From: Ruaniaceae bacterium
GTDB taxonomy: Bacteria; Actinomycetota; Actinomycetes; Actinomycetales; Actinomycetaceae
Direction of reading: 5' to 3'
Length of the DNA: 5,514 nucleotides
Assembly (NCBI GenBank): GCA_030450655.1
Contig: JAKDIE010000111.1
Location: 1 to 5,514 of the forward strand
Shown here: positions 1 through 5,514 of the stretch, one piece after another
How positions within the stretch are numbered: the stretch's first letter is position 1
How the letters are laid out: every line of letters begins with the position of its first letter
Translations under genes and position numbers: made by a program
Notes under the pieces: generated by a model
Told to the model about the DNA's origin: nothing
The model's database searches: none
The model's input: the letters and a program-made list of their open reading frames with translations, nothing else

Positions 1-1
1 G

Positions 2-937
2 GGATTCGTCGATACCCGATTCAAGGGCGCGCAGGATCTGTTCAACAGCCTGCGCGACCGCTTCCTGACGCTACCGGATTACGTCCAGGTCCTGCCCGCG
101 CACGGCTCCGGCTCGGCCTGCGGCAAGGCCCTCGGCGCGATCGCGGCCTCGACCGTGGGATACGAACGCAACTTCTCGTGGTGGGGCCACTACCTGAAGA
201 ACGACGACGCGCAAGGCTTCATCGACGAACTGCTCAGCGGGCAGCCCGATGCGCACGCGTACTTCGGACGCATGAAGGTGGAGAACAAGAGCGGCCCGGC
301 CGTGATCGGCGAGCACCCCGAACTCGTGGAGTACACCGCCGAGACGCTCTTGCCCGCACTCGCGGACCAGAGCGTCATCATGGTAGATTCCCGCCACAAC
401 AGCGAGGTTCACGAGGGCACCGTGCCGCGCTCGCTCAATATCCCGAGCATCGCGAAGGCCGCGAGTTACGGCGCCTGGGTGTACGACCCCACGGTTGAGT
501 CGCGGCCGCTCGTGCTCCTCGCCTCGTCCACGGCCGAGGCCGAGGAGATGCGCGATCACCTGATCAGAGTCGGCATCGACGCCGTCTCCGGCTACATCAC
601 CTCGCTCGACGGCCTCGACCTCGTGGTTCCCACACTCGTTCGGCCGGAGGATCTCGACGGCATGGAGCGCGCGCTCCTCCTCGATGTGCGCAACCGCACC
701 GAGTACGCGGCCGGCCACCTGCCCGGCGCCCAGCAGCTCTCGGGCGGCAGGGTCATGTGGAACCTCGACCAGCTCCCGAGCCCCGATGCCGGAACGATCA
801 TCGCCTACTGCCAGAGCGGGGTGCGCGTCTCCGTGGCCGCCAGCGCGCTACGCAGCAAGGGGTACGACGTGGCCGAGCTCACCGGCAGCTACCTGGCCTG
901 GGTGGCGATCCCGGGCAACCAGCCCGCGGCCGCCTGA
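2..937 (+). CDS. MBL-fold persulfide dioxygenase-rhodanese fusion (CstB-like), 5'-truncated
   Basis: The reading frame is open from the window edge to TGA at 935-937, giving the last 311 residues; the start lies upstream. Visible residues 1-60 are the end of an ETHE1/CstB-type metallo-beta-lactamase domain. PAHGSGSACGK (residues 32-42) holds a His of the kind that ligates iron in this family and a nearby Cys, followed by the typical TVGYERN. Residues about 115-205 form a rhodanese domain starting VIMVDSRHNSEV, whose catalytic loop reads LLASSTAE, with Ser where Cys is expected, so it is probably inactive. Residues about 220-305 form a second rhodanese (LLLDVRNRTEY, GHLPGA) with loop YCQSGVR; the candidate persulfide-carrying Cys is codon 809-811. 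Known family members oxidise glutathione, CoA or bacillithiol persulfide to sulfite and make thiosulfate in the cytoplasm. That role is inferred here from architecture and from the TauE-like permease 20 bases downstream. An uncharacterised MBL-rhodanese with another thiol substrate is possible. Confidence 0.9.
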   Translation, partial: GFVDTRFKGAQDLFNSLRDRFLTLPDYVQVLPAHGSGSACGKALGAIAASTVGYERNFSWWGHYLKNDDAQGFIDELLSGQPDAHAYFGRMKVENKSGPAVIGEHPELVEYTAETLLPALADQSVIMVDSRHNSEVHEGTVPRSLNIPSIAKAASYGAWVYDPTVESRPLVLLASSTAEAEEMRDHLIRVGIDAVSGYITSLDGLDLVVPTLVRPEDLDGMERALLLDVRNRTEYAAGHLPGAQQLSGGRVMWNLDQLPSPDAGTIIAYCQSGVRVSVAASALRSKGYDVAELTGSYLAWVAIPGNQPAAA

Positions 938-948
938 CCGTTCTTTTC

Positions 949-952
949 GAGG
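949..952 (+). promoter_or_regulatory. Shine-Dalgarno site for the TauE/SafE permease
   Basis: GAGG lies five bases before GTG at 958-960. It supports this GTG as the start, rather than an upstream in-frame start inside the preceding dioxygenase gene. The site lies within the 20-base gap after the dioxygenase stop, consistent with translation from one polycistronic mRNA. Confidence 0.6.
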
Positions 953-957
953 CCCGA

Positions 958-1746
958 GTGGAAACCCACCTGATCGTCATCGCCCTAGTCCTGGCGGTCG
1001 TCGTCGGCATCGCACTTGGGCTGCTCGGGGGTGGCGGATCGATTCTCACGGTCCCGATCCTCACCTACGTGCTGGGGATGGAGCCGCGCGTGGCGATCGC
1101 AGCCTCCCTCTTCATCGTGGGCGCAACCAGCGCAGTCGGCATGATCGGCCACGCCCGATCGGGGCGGGTGAGATGGAAGACGGGCGCCCTGTTCGGCGGC
1201 GCGGGCATGCTCGGCGCCTTCGCGGGTGGCCTGCTTGGCGGGTTCATCCCCGGAACCGTGCTGATGATCCTGTTCGCGGCCATGATGATCGCGACCGCCA
1301 CTGCGATGATCCGCGGGCGCAAGAACGCGAGAACGGAGGCTTCCGCGCACGAACACGCGCTGCCGATCCCGCGCGTGCTGCTGGACGGCTTCGCCGTGGG
1401 CATCGCCACCGGGCTCGTGGGGGCCGGCGGTGGCTTCCTCATCGTCCCGGCGCTGACCCTCCTGGGCGGGCTCCCGATGGCGACGGCTGTGGGCACATCG
1501 CTGCTCGTGATCACCATGAAATCGTTCGCGGGCCTCGGCGGATACCTGCTCTCGACCCAACTGGACTGGCCCATCGTGCTGGCGTTCACCGCCATCGCCA
1601 TCGCCGGATCGTTCATCGGCGTCCGCCTCTCCGGCGCCATTCCCGAGCGCTCACTGCGCAGGGGGTTCGGCGTGTTCGTGCTCGCGGTGGGTGCCTTCGT
1701 GCTCATCCAGGAGCTACCAGAGCTCCTCGTCTCGCTCGCCCTCTGA
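958..1746 (+). CDS. TauE/SafE family sulfur-oxyanion permease
   Basis: The protein has 262 residues if started at GTG 958, preceded by GAGG at 949-952. It is almost wholly hydrophobic, with about seven to eight predicted membrane helices. The duplicated TauE/SafE (former DUF81) signature is visible: GLLGGGGSILTVPIL (residues 21-35) opens the first half and GLVGAGGGFLIVPALTLLGG (152-171) the second. A short charged cytoplasmic linker (RGRKNARTEASAHEH, 119-133) separates the halves. The length is normal for the family. Members export sulfite, sulfoacetate or related organosulfonates, or move other small anions. Its place 20 bases after a persulfide dioxygenase-rhodanese gene suggests sulfite or thiosulfate efflux, as proposed for TauE in staphylococcal cst loci. 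The substrate is inferred, not shown. An open frame continues upstream of 958 into the dioxygenase gene, but in a non-membrane, arginine-rich shadow translation, so the GTG start is preferred. Confidence 0.9.
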   Translation: METHLIVIALVLAVVVGIALGLLGGGGSILTVPILTYVLGMEPRVAIAASLFIVGATSAVGMIGHARSGRVRWKTGALFGGAGMLGAFAGGLLGGFIPGTVLMILFAAMMIATATAMIRGRKNARTEASAHEHALPIPRVLLDGFAVGIATGLVGAGGGFLIVPALTLLGGLPMATAVGTSLLVITMKSFAGLGGYLLSTQLDWPIVLAFTAIAIAGSFIGVRLSGAIPERSLRRGFGVFVLAVGAFVLIQELPELLVSLAL

Positions 1747-1789
1747 GCGCCGCCTCGGCCGCGACGGAAACCCACCCGGCCGCGCACGT
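1747..1789. other. 43-bp convergent intergenic gap between permease and marR
   Basis: This short gap lies between two converging stop codons. CGGCCG occurs at 1756-1761 and again at 1777-1782; because the motif is self-complementary, the copies could pair as a 6-bp stem around a 15-base loop. No T-run follows on the plus strand (CGCACGTTTACTC), so a classical intrinsic terminator is not supported. Any termination here would be of a G+C-stem type or factor-dependent. Confidence 0.3.
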
Positions 1790-2377
1790 TTACTCGGAGC
1801 GGGCTTCGCCTGCCCAGTCCGCGCTCGAGAGCGAGAGCTCCTCCGCCATATCGTCAAGGAAGCGAATCACGATCTCGCGTTCGGCGCCCGTGAGGCGCGC
1901 GGCGGCGTGGAACCGCCGGGACTGATGCCGCCCCACAGTCTCGTACGCCGAACGCACGGTCTCGGGCGTCACCTCGATCGCGAAGGCGCGGCGGTCCGTG
2001 GGATGCACCTGCCTCACGATGTGCCCGCCCTTCTCAAGCCGGTTCAGAAGCTTGGTGGTGGACGCCGCCGAGATGCGCAGGTGGCTGGCCAGCATCCCGG
2101 GGGTGACCAACTCGCCCTGGTTCTGCCCAACGATGAGGTAGTGCACCGCCCGCATATCCTGCGCGCTCAGCTTCATGTACCGCTGCGACGCCTCCGAGGC
2201 CGCCGACTCCACCTCCCTGAGGTGCGAGAACGCCCTCATGAGCCGCCCAATCTGTGCCACATCCGCGGAGGGGAGGCCGTAGCGATCCACGAGCTCGCTG
2301 CGGGGGTCGCTCGCATCCACGTCATACAAGCTCTCCGAGATCGCGTCCCGGGCCGTCGTCGCGCCGTGATCCTCCAT
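1790..2377 (-). CDS. MarR-family winged-helix transcriptional regulator
   Basis: The protein has 195 residues, starting at ATG 2377-2375 and ending in TAA at 1792-1790. AGGA (2388-2385) sits seven bases upstream of the start, supporting it. Residues 1 to about 38 form an acidic, probably flexible N-terminal extension, longer than in most MarR proteins (usually 140-170 residues overall). The first dimerisation helix begins near residue 40. The winged helix-turn-helix spans about 71-137: MKLSAQDMRAVHYL, then VTPGMLASHL, then recognition helix SAASTTKLLNRLEKGGHIVR, then a wing with the hallmark D-R-R (128-130). C-terminal helices (about 138-182) would complete the dimer interface. MarR proteins bind DNA as dimers and usually repress a divergent gene and themselves until a small ligand or oxidant releases them. 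No conspicuous Cys is present, so thiol-based sensing is unlikely and a ligand-responsive type is more probable. The divergent MMPL transporter is the likely target. Confidence 0.93.
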   Translation of the reverse strand: MEDHGATTARDAISESLYDVDASDPRSELVDRYGLPSADVAQIGRLMRAFSHLREVESAASEASQRYMKLSAQDMRAVHYLIVGQNQGELVTPGMLASHLRISAASTTKLLNRLEKGGHIVRQVHPTDRRAFAIEVTPETVRSAYETVGRHQSRRFHAAARLTGAEREIVIRFLDDMAEELSLSSADWAGEARSE

Positions 2378-2404
2378 GCCCCGATCCTACGACACTTTCA
2401 CCGG

Positions 2405-2433
2405 TTCGCACATAGTCACCTCTGGTGTACTAT
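2405..2433 (+). promoter_or_regulatory. Candidate sigma-70-type promoter of the MMPL transporter gene
   Basis: TTCGCA (2405-2410) and TACTAT (2428-2433) each match four of six consensus bases at -35 and -10, with ideal 17-base spacing. This predicts transcription from about 2440 and a leader of about 44 bases before ATG 2484. The match is moderate and was read by eye, so it remains a candidate. Confidence 0.45.
2412..2433. promoter_or_regulatory. Candidate MarR operator: bulged inverted repeat over the -10 element
   Basis: ATAGTCACC (2412-2420) and GGTGTACTAT (2424-2433) are reverse complements except for one extra base in the right arm, separated by TCT. The right arm covers the proposed -10 of the transporter promoter. 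The left arm reads GACTAT on the minus strand, about where a marR -10 could lie. A MarR dimer bound here could block both directions. Position and symmetry are seen directly; binding is inferred. Confidence 0.45.
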
Positions 2434-2452
2434 CTACCGAAGCAGAAACTGT

Positions 2453-2464
2453 TTTTACGTAAAA
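2453..2464. promoter_or_regulatory. 12-bp AT-rich palindrome TTTTACGTAAAA upstream of the transporter RBS
   Basis: TTTTACGTAAAA is a perfect 12-bp palindrome, flanked by G (2451) and C (2465) with one extra T on the left. Ten of its 12 bases are A or T, which stands out in this G+C-rich sequence. It lies between the proposed transcription start and the GGAGG ribosome-binding site, about +14 to +25. It could be a second site for the divergent MarR protein or a site for another dimeric regulator. Confidence 0.4.
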
Positions 2465-2470
2465 CACCGT

Positions 2471-2475
2471 GGAGG
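2471..2475 (+). promoter_or_regulatory. Shine-Dalgarno site fixing the MMPL transporter start
   Basis: GGAGG ends eight bases before ATG 2484. An alternative in-frame GTG at 2469-2471 overlaps this motif and has no good site of its own, so translation most likely begins at ATG 2484. Confidence 0.75.
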
Positions 2476-2483
2476 TCCACACC

Positions 2484-4703
2484 ATGAGCGATCACCGCCG
2501 CACCCCGCCCGCCGCGCACTCGAGCGAAACGCCCCGCCTCGGATACCCGCCCAAGTGGCTGCGGATCCTAATCCCCTCGTTCCTGATCCTCGCCTGGCTC
2601 GCGGGCGCCGCGATCGGCGGCCCGTACTTCGGCCGCGTCAGCGAAGTCGCCTCCAACGACCAAACCTCATACCTCCCCTCCTCCGCAGACGCCACGCGCG
2701 TGCAGGCGATGCTCGGGGACTTCTCGGATTCGAACGGCATCCCTGCGATCGTGGTCTTTGTGGCCGACGGCGAAATCACGCCCGCCCACACTGCAGCCCT
2801 CCAGTCCGCGGTGGACGAGTTGGTGGAGATCGACGGCGTGCTGGAAGTCTCCCCACTCCTTCCCTCCGAGGACGGGCGCGCCCTCCAACTGTTCGTGCCG
2901 ATCGATGCCGATGGCGAAATCGGCACCACCGTCGATGCGATCTCTGCGCACCTGAGGGACGCCGCGCCGCAGGGCATTGAGACGTTCGTGACGGGGCCGG
3001 CCGGCTTCACCGCCGATCTCGTGGAGGCGTTCGCGGGGATCGACGGGATCCTTCTCCTGGTGGCGCTCGCGGCCGTCTTCGTCATTCTGATCGTGGTCTA
3101 CCGTTCCATCCTGCTTCCGATCGCCGTGCTCGCCACGAGCCTGTTCGCGCTGACGGTTGCGCTGCTGACGGTGTGGTGGCTGGCGAAGGCCGAGATCCTG
3201 CTCCTCAGCGGCCAGACCCAGGGGATCCTATTCATCCTCGTGATCGGCGCGGCCACGGACTACTCGCTGCTGTACGTGGCCCGCTACCGGGAGGAGTTGC
3301 GTTCCGAGAACGTCAAGTGGGTGGCCACGCACCGCGCCCTGAAGGCATCGTTCGAGCCGATCCTCGCCTCCGGCAGCACCGTGATCGCCGGGCTACTCTG
3401 CCTGCTACTGAGCGATCTGAAGTCCAACAGCACGCTTGGTCCCGTAGCATCGATCGGCATCGTGTTCGCGATGCTCTCGGCCCTCACTCTGCTGCCCTCG
3501 ATCCTGTTCCTGTTCGGCCGCGTGGCGTTCTGGCCCAAGCTCCCGGTGTACGAACCGGAGGTTGTGGCGGCCGAGGGCGGCATGCACGCGACGGGCATGT
3601 GGGTGTGGATCGGCCGGAAGATCCGCCAGCGCCCGCGCGCCATCTGGCTGGTGACCACCGCGGTTCTGCTCGTGGGAGCAGCGGGGCTAACTCAGTTCGA
3701 GGCGACCGGCGTGCCGCAATCAGACCTCGTGATCGGAACCTCGCAGGCACGCGACGGCCAGCGGGCCCTGGGCGAGCATTTCCCCGGCGGATCGGGGAGC
3801 CCCGCTCTCGTGGTGGTGCCGCAGGACTCGCTGCAATCGGCCGCGGACGTGCTCCTCGGCAGCGCGGGAATCGACGGCGTGACCGTGACCAGCGCGGACT
3901 CTCCCTCCGGCTCGGCGCCCGTCACTGCCGAGGGGATCATCGCCGTCGGGCCGCCGGGAACACCCGCGCCGGAGCCCACCGTGGTGGAGGGCATGGTGAT
4001 GCTGCAGGGCACGCTCACGGACGCGGCGGATTCCGCTGAGGCGGAGGCGACCGTGCGGGAGTTGCGGGAGGAGTTCGCCGGGGGCGATGCATTAGTGGGT
4101 GGGGTGACGGCCACAGCGATCGACACGAATGACGCCTCGATCCATGACCGGAACCTGATCGTGCCAGTGGTGCTCGCCGTGATCCTCGTGATCCTGATGG
4201 CGCTACTCCGCTCGATCGTGGCGCCGGTGCTACTGGTTGCCACCACGGCTCTCTCCTTCGTGACGGCGCTGGGGGTCTCGGCGCTGGTGTTCAACGGCAT
4301 CTTCCAGTTCCCGGGCGTGGATCCGGCGGTGCCGCTGTACAGCTTCGTGTTCCTCGTGGCGCTCGGGATCGACTACAACATCTTCCTTGTGACGCGTGTG
4401 CGGGAAGAGGCACTGACTCACGGCACGCGGGAGGGGATCATCCGGGGCCTGTCCGTGACCGGCGGGGTGATCACCTCGGCCGGCCTCGTGCTGGCGGCCA
4501 CGTTCGCGGCGCTCTCGGTGATCCCGATCCTGTTCCTGGTCCAGATCGCGTTCATCGTGGCGTTCGGCGTGCTGATGGATACGTTCCTGGTGCGCGCGCT
4601 CCTCGTGCCGGCGCTGATGTACGACATCGGGCCGCGCGTGTGGTGGCCGTCGCAGCTCAGCCGGCCGCCACTCAGCGAGCAGCAGCCCGCGGAAGCCCCC
4701 TGA
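2484..4703 (+). CDS. MMPL-family RND transporter
   Basis: The protein has 739 residues from ATG 2484 to TGA 4701-4703. It shows the MMPL duplication: one membrane helix (about 26-48), an extracytoplasmic domain (about 49-186), five helices (about 187-346), a cytoplasmic linker (about 347-384), then helix 7 (385-405), a second extracytoplasmic domain (about 406-555) and five more helices (556-712). Both halves carry the Asp-Tyr pair that relays protons in MmpL proteins: GAATDYSLLYVARYREE (D259-Y260) and ALGIDYNIFLVTRVREE (D630-Y631). The family exports lipids, siderophores or drugs using the proton gradient. The short C-terminal tail (about 27 residues) lacks the long cytoplasmic domain of some mycobacterial MmpLs, closer to YdfJ-like actinobacterial and Bacillus members. 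The substrate cannot be read from the sequence. A divergent marR gene 106 bp away, with operator-like symmetry between, suggests inducible drug or toxic-lipid efflux. The last 32 bp overlap the opposing photolyase gene. Confidence 0.95.
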   Translation: MSDHRRTPPAAHSSETPRLGYPPKWLRILIPSFLILAWLAGAAIGGPYFGRVSEVASNDQTSYLPSSADATRVQAMLGDFSDSNGIPAIVVFVADGEITPAHTAALQSAVDELVEIDGVLEVSPLLPSEDGRALQLFVPIDADGEIGTTVDAISAHLRDAAPQGIETFVTGPAGFTADLVEAFAGIDGILLLVALAAVFVILIVVYRSILLPIAVLATSLFALTVALLTVWWLAKAEILLLSGQTQGILFILVIGAATDYSLLYVARYREELRSENVKWVATHRALKASFEPILASGSTVIAGLLCLLLSDLKSNSTLGPVASIGIVFAMLSALTLLPSILFLFGRVAFWPKLPVYEPEVVAAEGGMHATGMWVWIGRKIRQRPRAIWLVTTAVLLVGAAGLTQFEATGVPQSDLVIGTSQARDGQRALGEHFPGGSGSPALVVVPQDSLQSAADVLLGSAGIDGVTVTSADSPSGSAPVTAEGIIAVGPPGTPAPEPTVVEGMVMLQGTLTDAADSAEAEATVRELREEFAGGDALVGGVTATAIDTNDASIHDRNLIVPVVLAVILVILMALLRSIVAPVLLVATTALSFVTALGVSALVFNGIFQFPGVDPAVPLYSFVFLVALGIDYNIFLVTRVREEALTHGTREGIIRGLSVTGGVITSAGLVLAATFAALSVIPILFLVQIAFIVAFGVLMDTFLVRALLVPALMYDIGPRVWWPSQLSRPPLSEQQPAEAP

Positions 4704-5514
4704 TCGATTCGAAGCCCGCGAGCGCCCGCGCGCGGCTCTCTCTGAGATCGACGAGCGGAGGGTGCAGCACGCTGTCAGGCGCCCAGCGCGTCACATAGCT
4801 CCCGGCCGGATCGAACTTCTGCTGCTGGGTCAGTGGGTTGAAAATTCGGAAGTAGGGGGCGGCGTCCGCGCCGCACCCCGCCACCCACTGCCAGTTGAAC
4901 GGGTTACTCGCGGCGTCCGCGTCCACGAGTGTGTCCCAGAACCATGCCTCGCCGATCCGCCAGTCCACGAGCAGGTTCTTGACGAGGAATGACGCCGTGA
5001 TCATGCGCACGCGGTTGTGCATGAATCCCGTGCGCCACAGCTCGCACATCCCGGCGTCCACGATCCCGAAGCCCGTTTCGCCCATCCGCCAGGCCGCGGT
5101 GTCCGCGCCACCATCGTGGCGCCACGGGAAATGATCGAACCTCGCGTCGAGGCCCTGCTCGTGGAGCGCACCGTGGTGGAATGTGGTGTGCCACGCGAAC
5201 TCGCGCCAGCCGAGCTCGGAGAGGAACGTGCCCACGTCCGCGCCGGAACCGAGCGCCTCGTGCCACACCGTGCGCGGGCTGATTTCGCCGAATCGTAGGT
5301 GCGGAGAAAGCTCGGAACCATGCGTCGCCGAGGGGATGTCACGATTCGCGGCGTAGCGCGCGGCGTCCTCATCCAAGAACTCGCGGAGCCGTGCCGCCGC
5401 AGCGGCCTCTCCCGGCCGCCAGCGCTGCGCGATCTCCGCAGCCCAATTCGGGGACGCGGGTTGGAGGTCCCACGAGCACAGCTCTTCACTCCTGGGCTGC
5501 TGTGGGGCGGCGGC
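4672..5514 (-). CDS. phrB: Class I deoxyribodipyrimidine photolyase, N-terminal part outside window
   Basis: The frame is open from the window end to TGA at 4674-4672, giving the last 280 residues; the N-terminal antenna-binding domain lies beyond 5514. Photolyases split UV-induced cyclobutane pyrimidine dimers using reduced FAD and light. Visible are the linker (W-x-PGEA near residue 30), LSPHLRFGEISPRTVW (about 69-84), FLSELGWREFAWH (about 97-109), GETGFGIVDAGM, MHNRVRMITASFLVK (about 165-179) and DAAPYFRIFNP (about 217-227). Candidate electron-transfer tryptophans, by comparison with the E. coli triad W306/W359/W382, are those in FPWRH (131), LLVDW (185) and NWQW (208). The Asn facing FAD N5 (E. 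coli N378) matches N204. The FAD loop reads SNPFNWQW rather than the E. coli ANNGGWQW, and TGFMHNR has Phe where Trp is usual. The stretch between the third Trp region and the end is short. A cryptochrome-like role cannot be excluded, but repair is most likely. The 3' end overlaps the MMPL gene tail-to-tail. Confidence 0.94.
   Translation of the reverse strand, partial: AAAPQQPRSEELCSWDLQPASPNWAAEIAQRWRPGEAAAAARLREFLDEDAARYAANRDIPSATHGSELSPHLRFGEISPRTVWHEALGSGADVGTFLSELGWREFAWHTTFHHGALHEQGLDARFDHFPWRHDGGADTAAWRMGETGFGIVDAGMCELWRTGFMHNRVRMITASFLVKNLLVDWRIGEAWFWDTLVDADAASNPFNWQWVAGCGADAAPYFRIFNPLTQQQKFDPAGSYVTRWAPDSVLHPPLVDLRESRARALAGFESIRGLPRAAAR

Noticed and set aside
71..718. Long open frame on the minus strand opposite the dioxygenase gene
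   Set aside because: It is antisense to a well-supported gene, rich in Arg/Gly/Ala/Val/Glu as expected for a high-GC mirror frame, and has no recognisable domain.
960..1776. 11-bp direct repeat GGAAACCCACC at 960-970 and 1766-1776, bracketing the permease gene
   Set aside because: It looked like possible duplication scars around the gene, but a few 11-base matches are expected by chance in 5.5 kb. The first copy is coding, and no mobile-element features accompany it.
1756..1784. Repeated CGGCCGCG as an intrinsic terminator
   Set aside because: The short stem has a large loop and no following T-run on either strand, so it is noted only under the intergenic gap and not called a terminator.
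1691..2980. 429-codon plus-strand open frame crossing marR and the start of the MMPL gene
   Set aside because: It covers marR in antisense and the transporter out of frame. Its composition (Arg, Pro, His rich) and lack of domains mark it as a G+C-driven shadow.
4726..4735. 10-bp palindrome CCGCGCGCGG
   Set aside because: It lies inside photolyase codons in a run of alternating C and G, and is explained by coding composition. No T-tract or paired element suggests a regulatory function.
4762..5298. Several short plus-strand open frames opposite the photolyase gene
   Set aside because: The minus-strand photolyase frame has unmistakable family motifs throughout. The opposite frames lack ribosome-binding sites and domains.

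Overview
The window is G+C-rich DNA (roughly two thirds G+C by eye, with codon third positions strongly G/C). It is densely coded, uses at least one GTG start, and carries an MMPL/RND exporter and photolyase of a type common in Gram-positive high-GC bacteria. This points to an actinomycete (Actinomycetota, perhaps Micrococcales/Actinomycetales-like), but the sequence alone does not fix a genus. Nothing mobile is seen: no transposase, integrase, CRISPR array, tRNA or rRNA.

Layout: (1) 2-937 (+) is the 3' part of a gene for a metallo-beta-lactamase-fold persulfide dioxygenase fused to two rhodanese domains, the first degenerate and the second with an active-site Cys (CstB-like architecture). 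(2) 958-1746 (+) is a TauE/SafE-family membrane permease, 20 bases downstream and probably cotranscribed. (3) 1790-2377 (-) is a MarR-family regulator, convergent with the permease. (4) 2378-2483 is a divergent control region with a candidate promoter, a bulged dyad over its -10 element and a 12-bp AT-rich palindrome. (5) 2484-4703 (+) is a 739-residue MMPL-type RND transporter. (6) 4672-5514 (-) is the C-terminal part of a class I DNA photolyase, whose gene overlaps the transporter's 3' end by 32 bp and runs off the window.

Two functional modules can be inferred. The first is sulfur handling: the dioxygenase-rhodanese fusion would oxidise low-molecular-weight persulfides to sulfite/thiosulfate, and the TauE/SafE permease would expel the sulfur oxyanion. 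This matches the cst (sulfide detoxification) gene neighbourhood known from Staphylococcus aureus; a CsoR-like sensor, if present, must lie outside the window. The second is a regulated exporter: a MarR repressor divergent from an MMPL pump, with operator-like symmetry at the pump promoter. The photolyase is an independent DNA repair gene. I see no clearly unprecedented system. The most useful leads are the operator architecture and the organisation of the persulfide-oxidation module.
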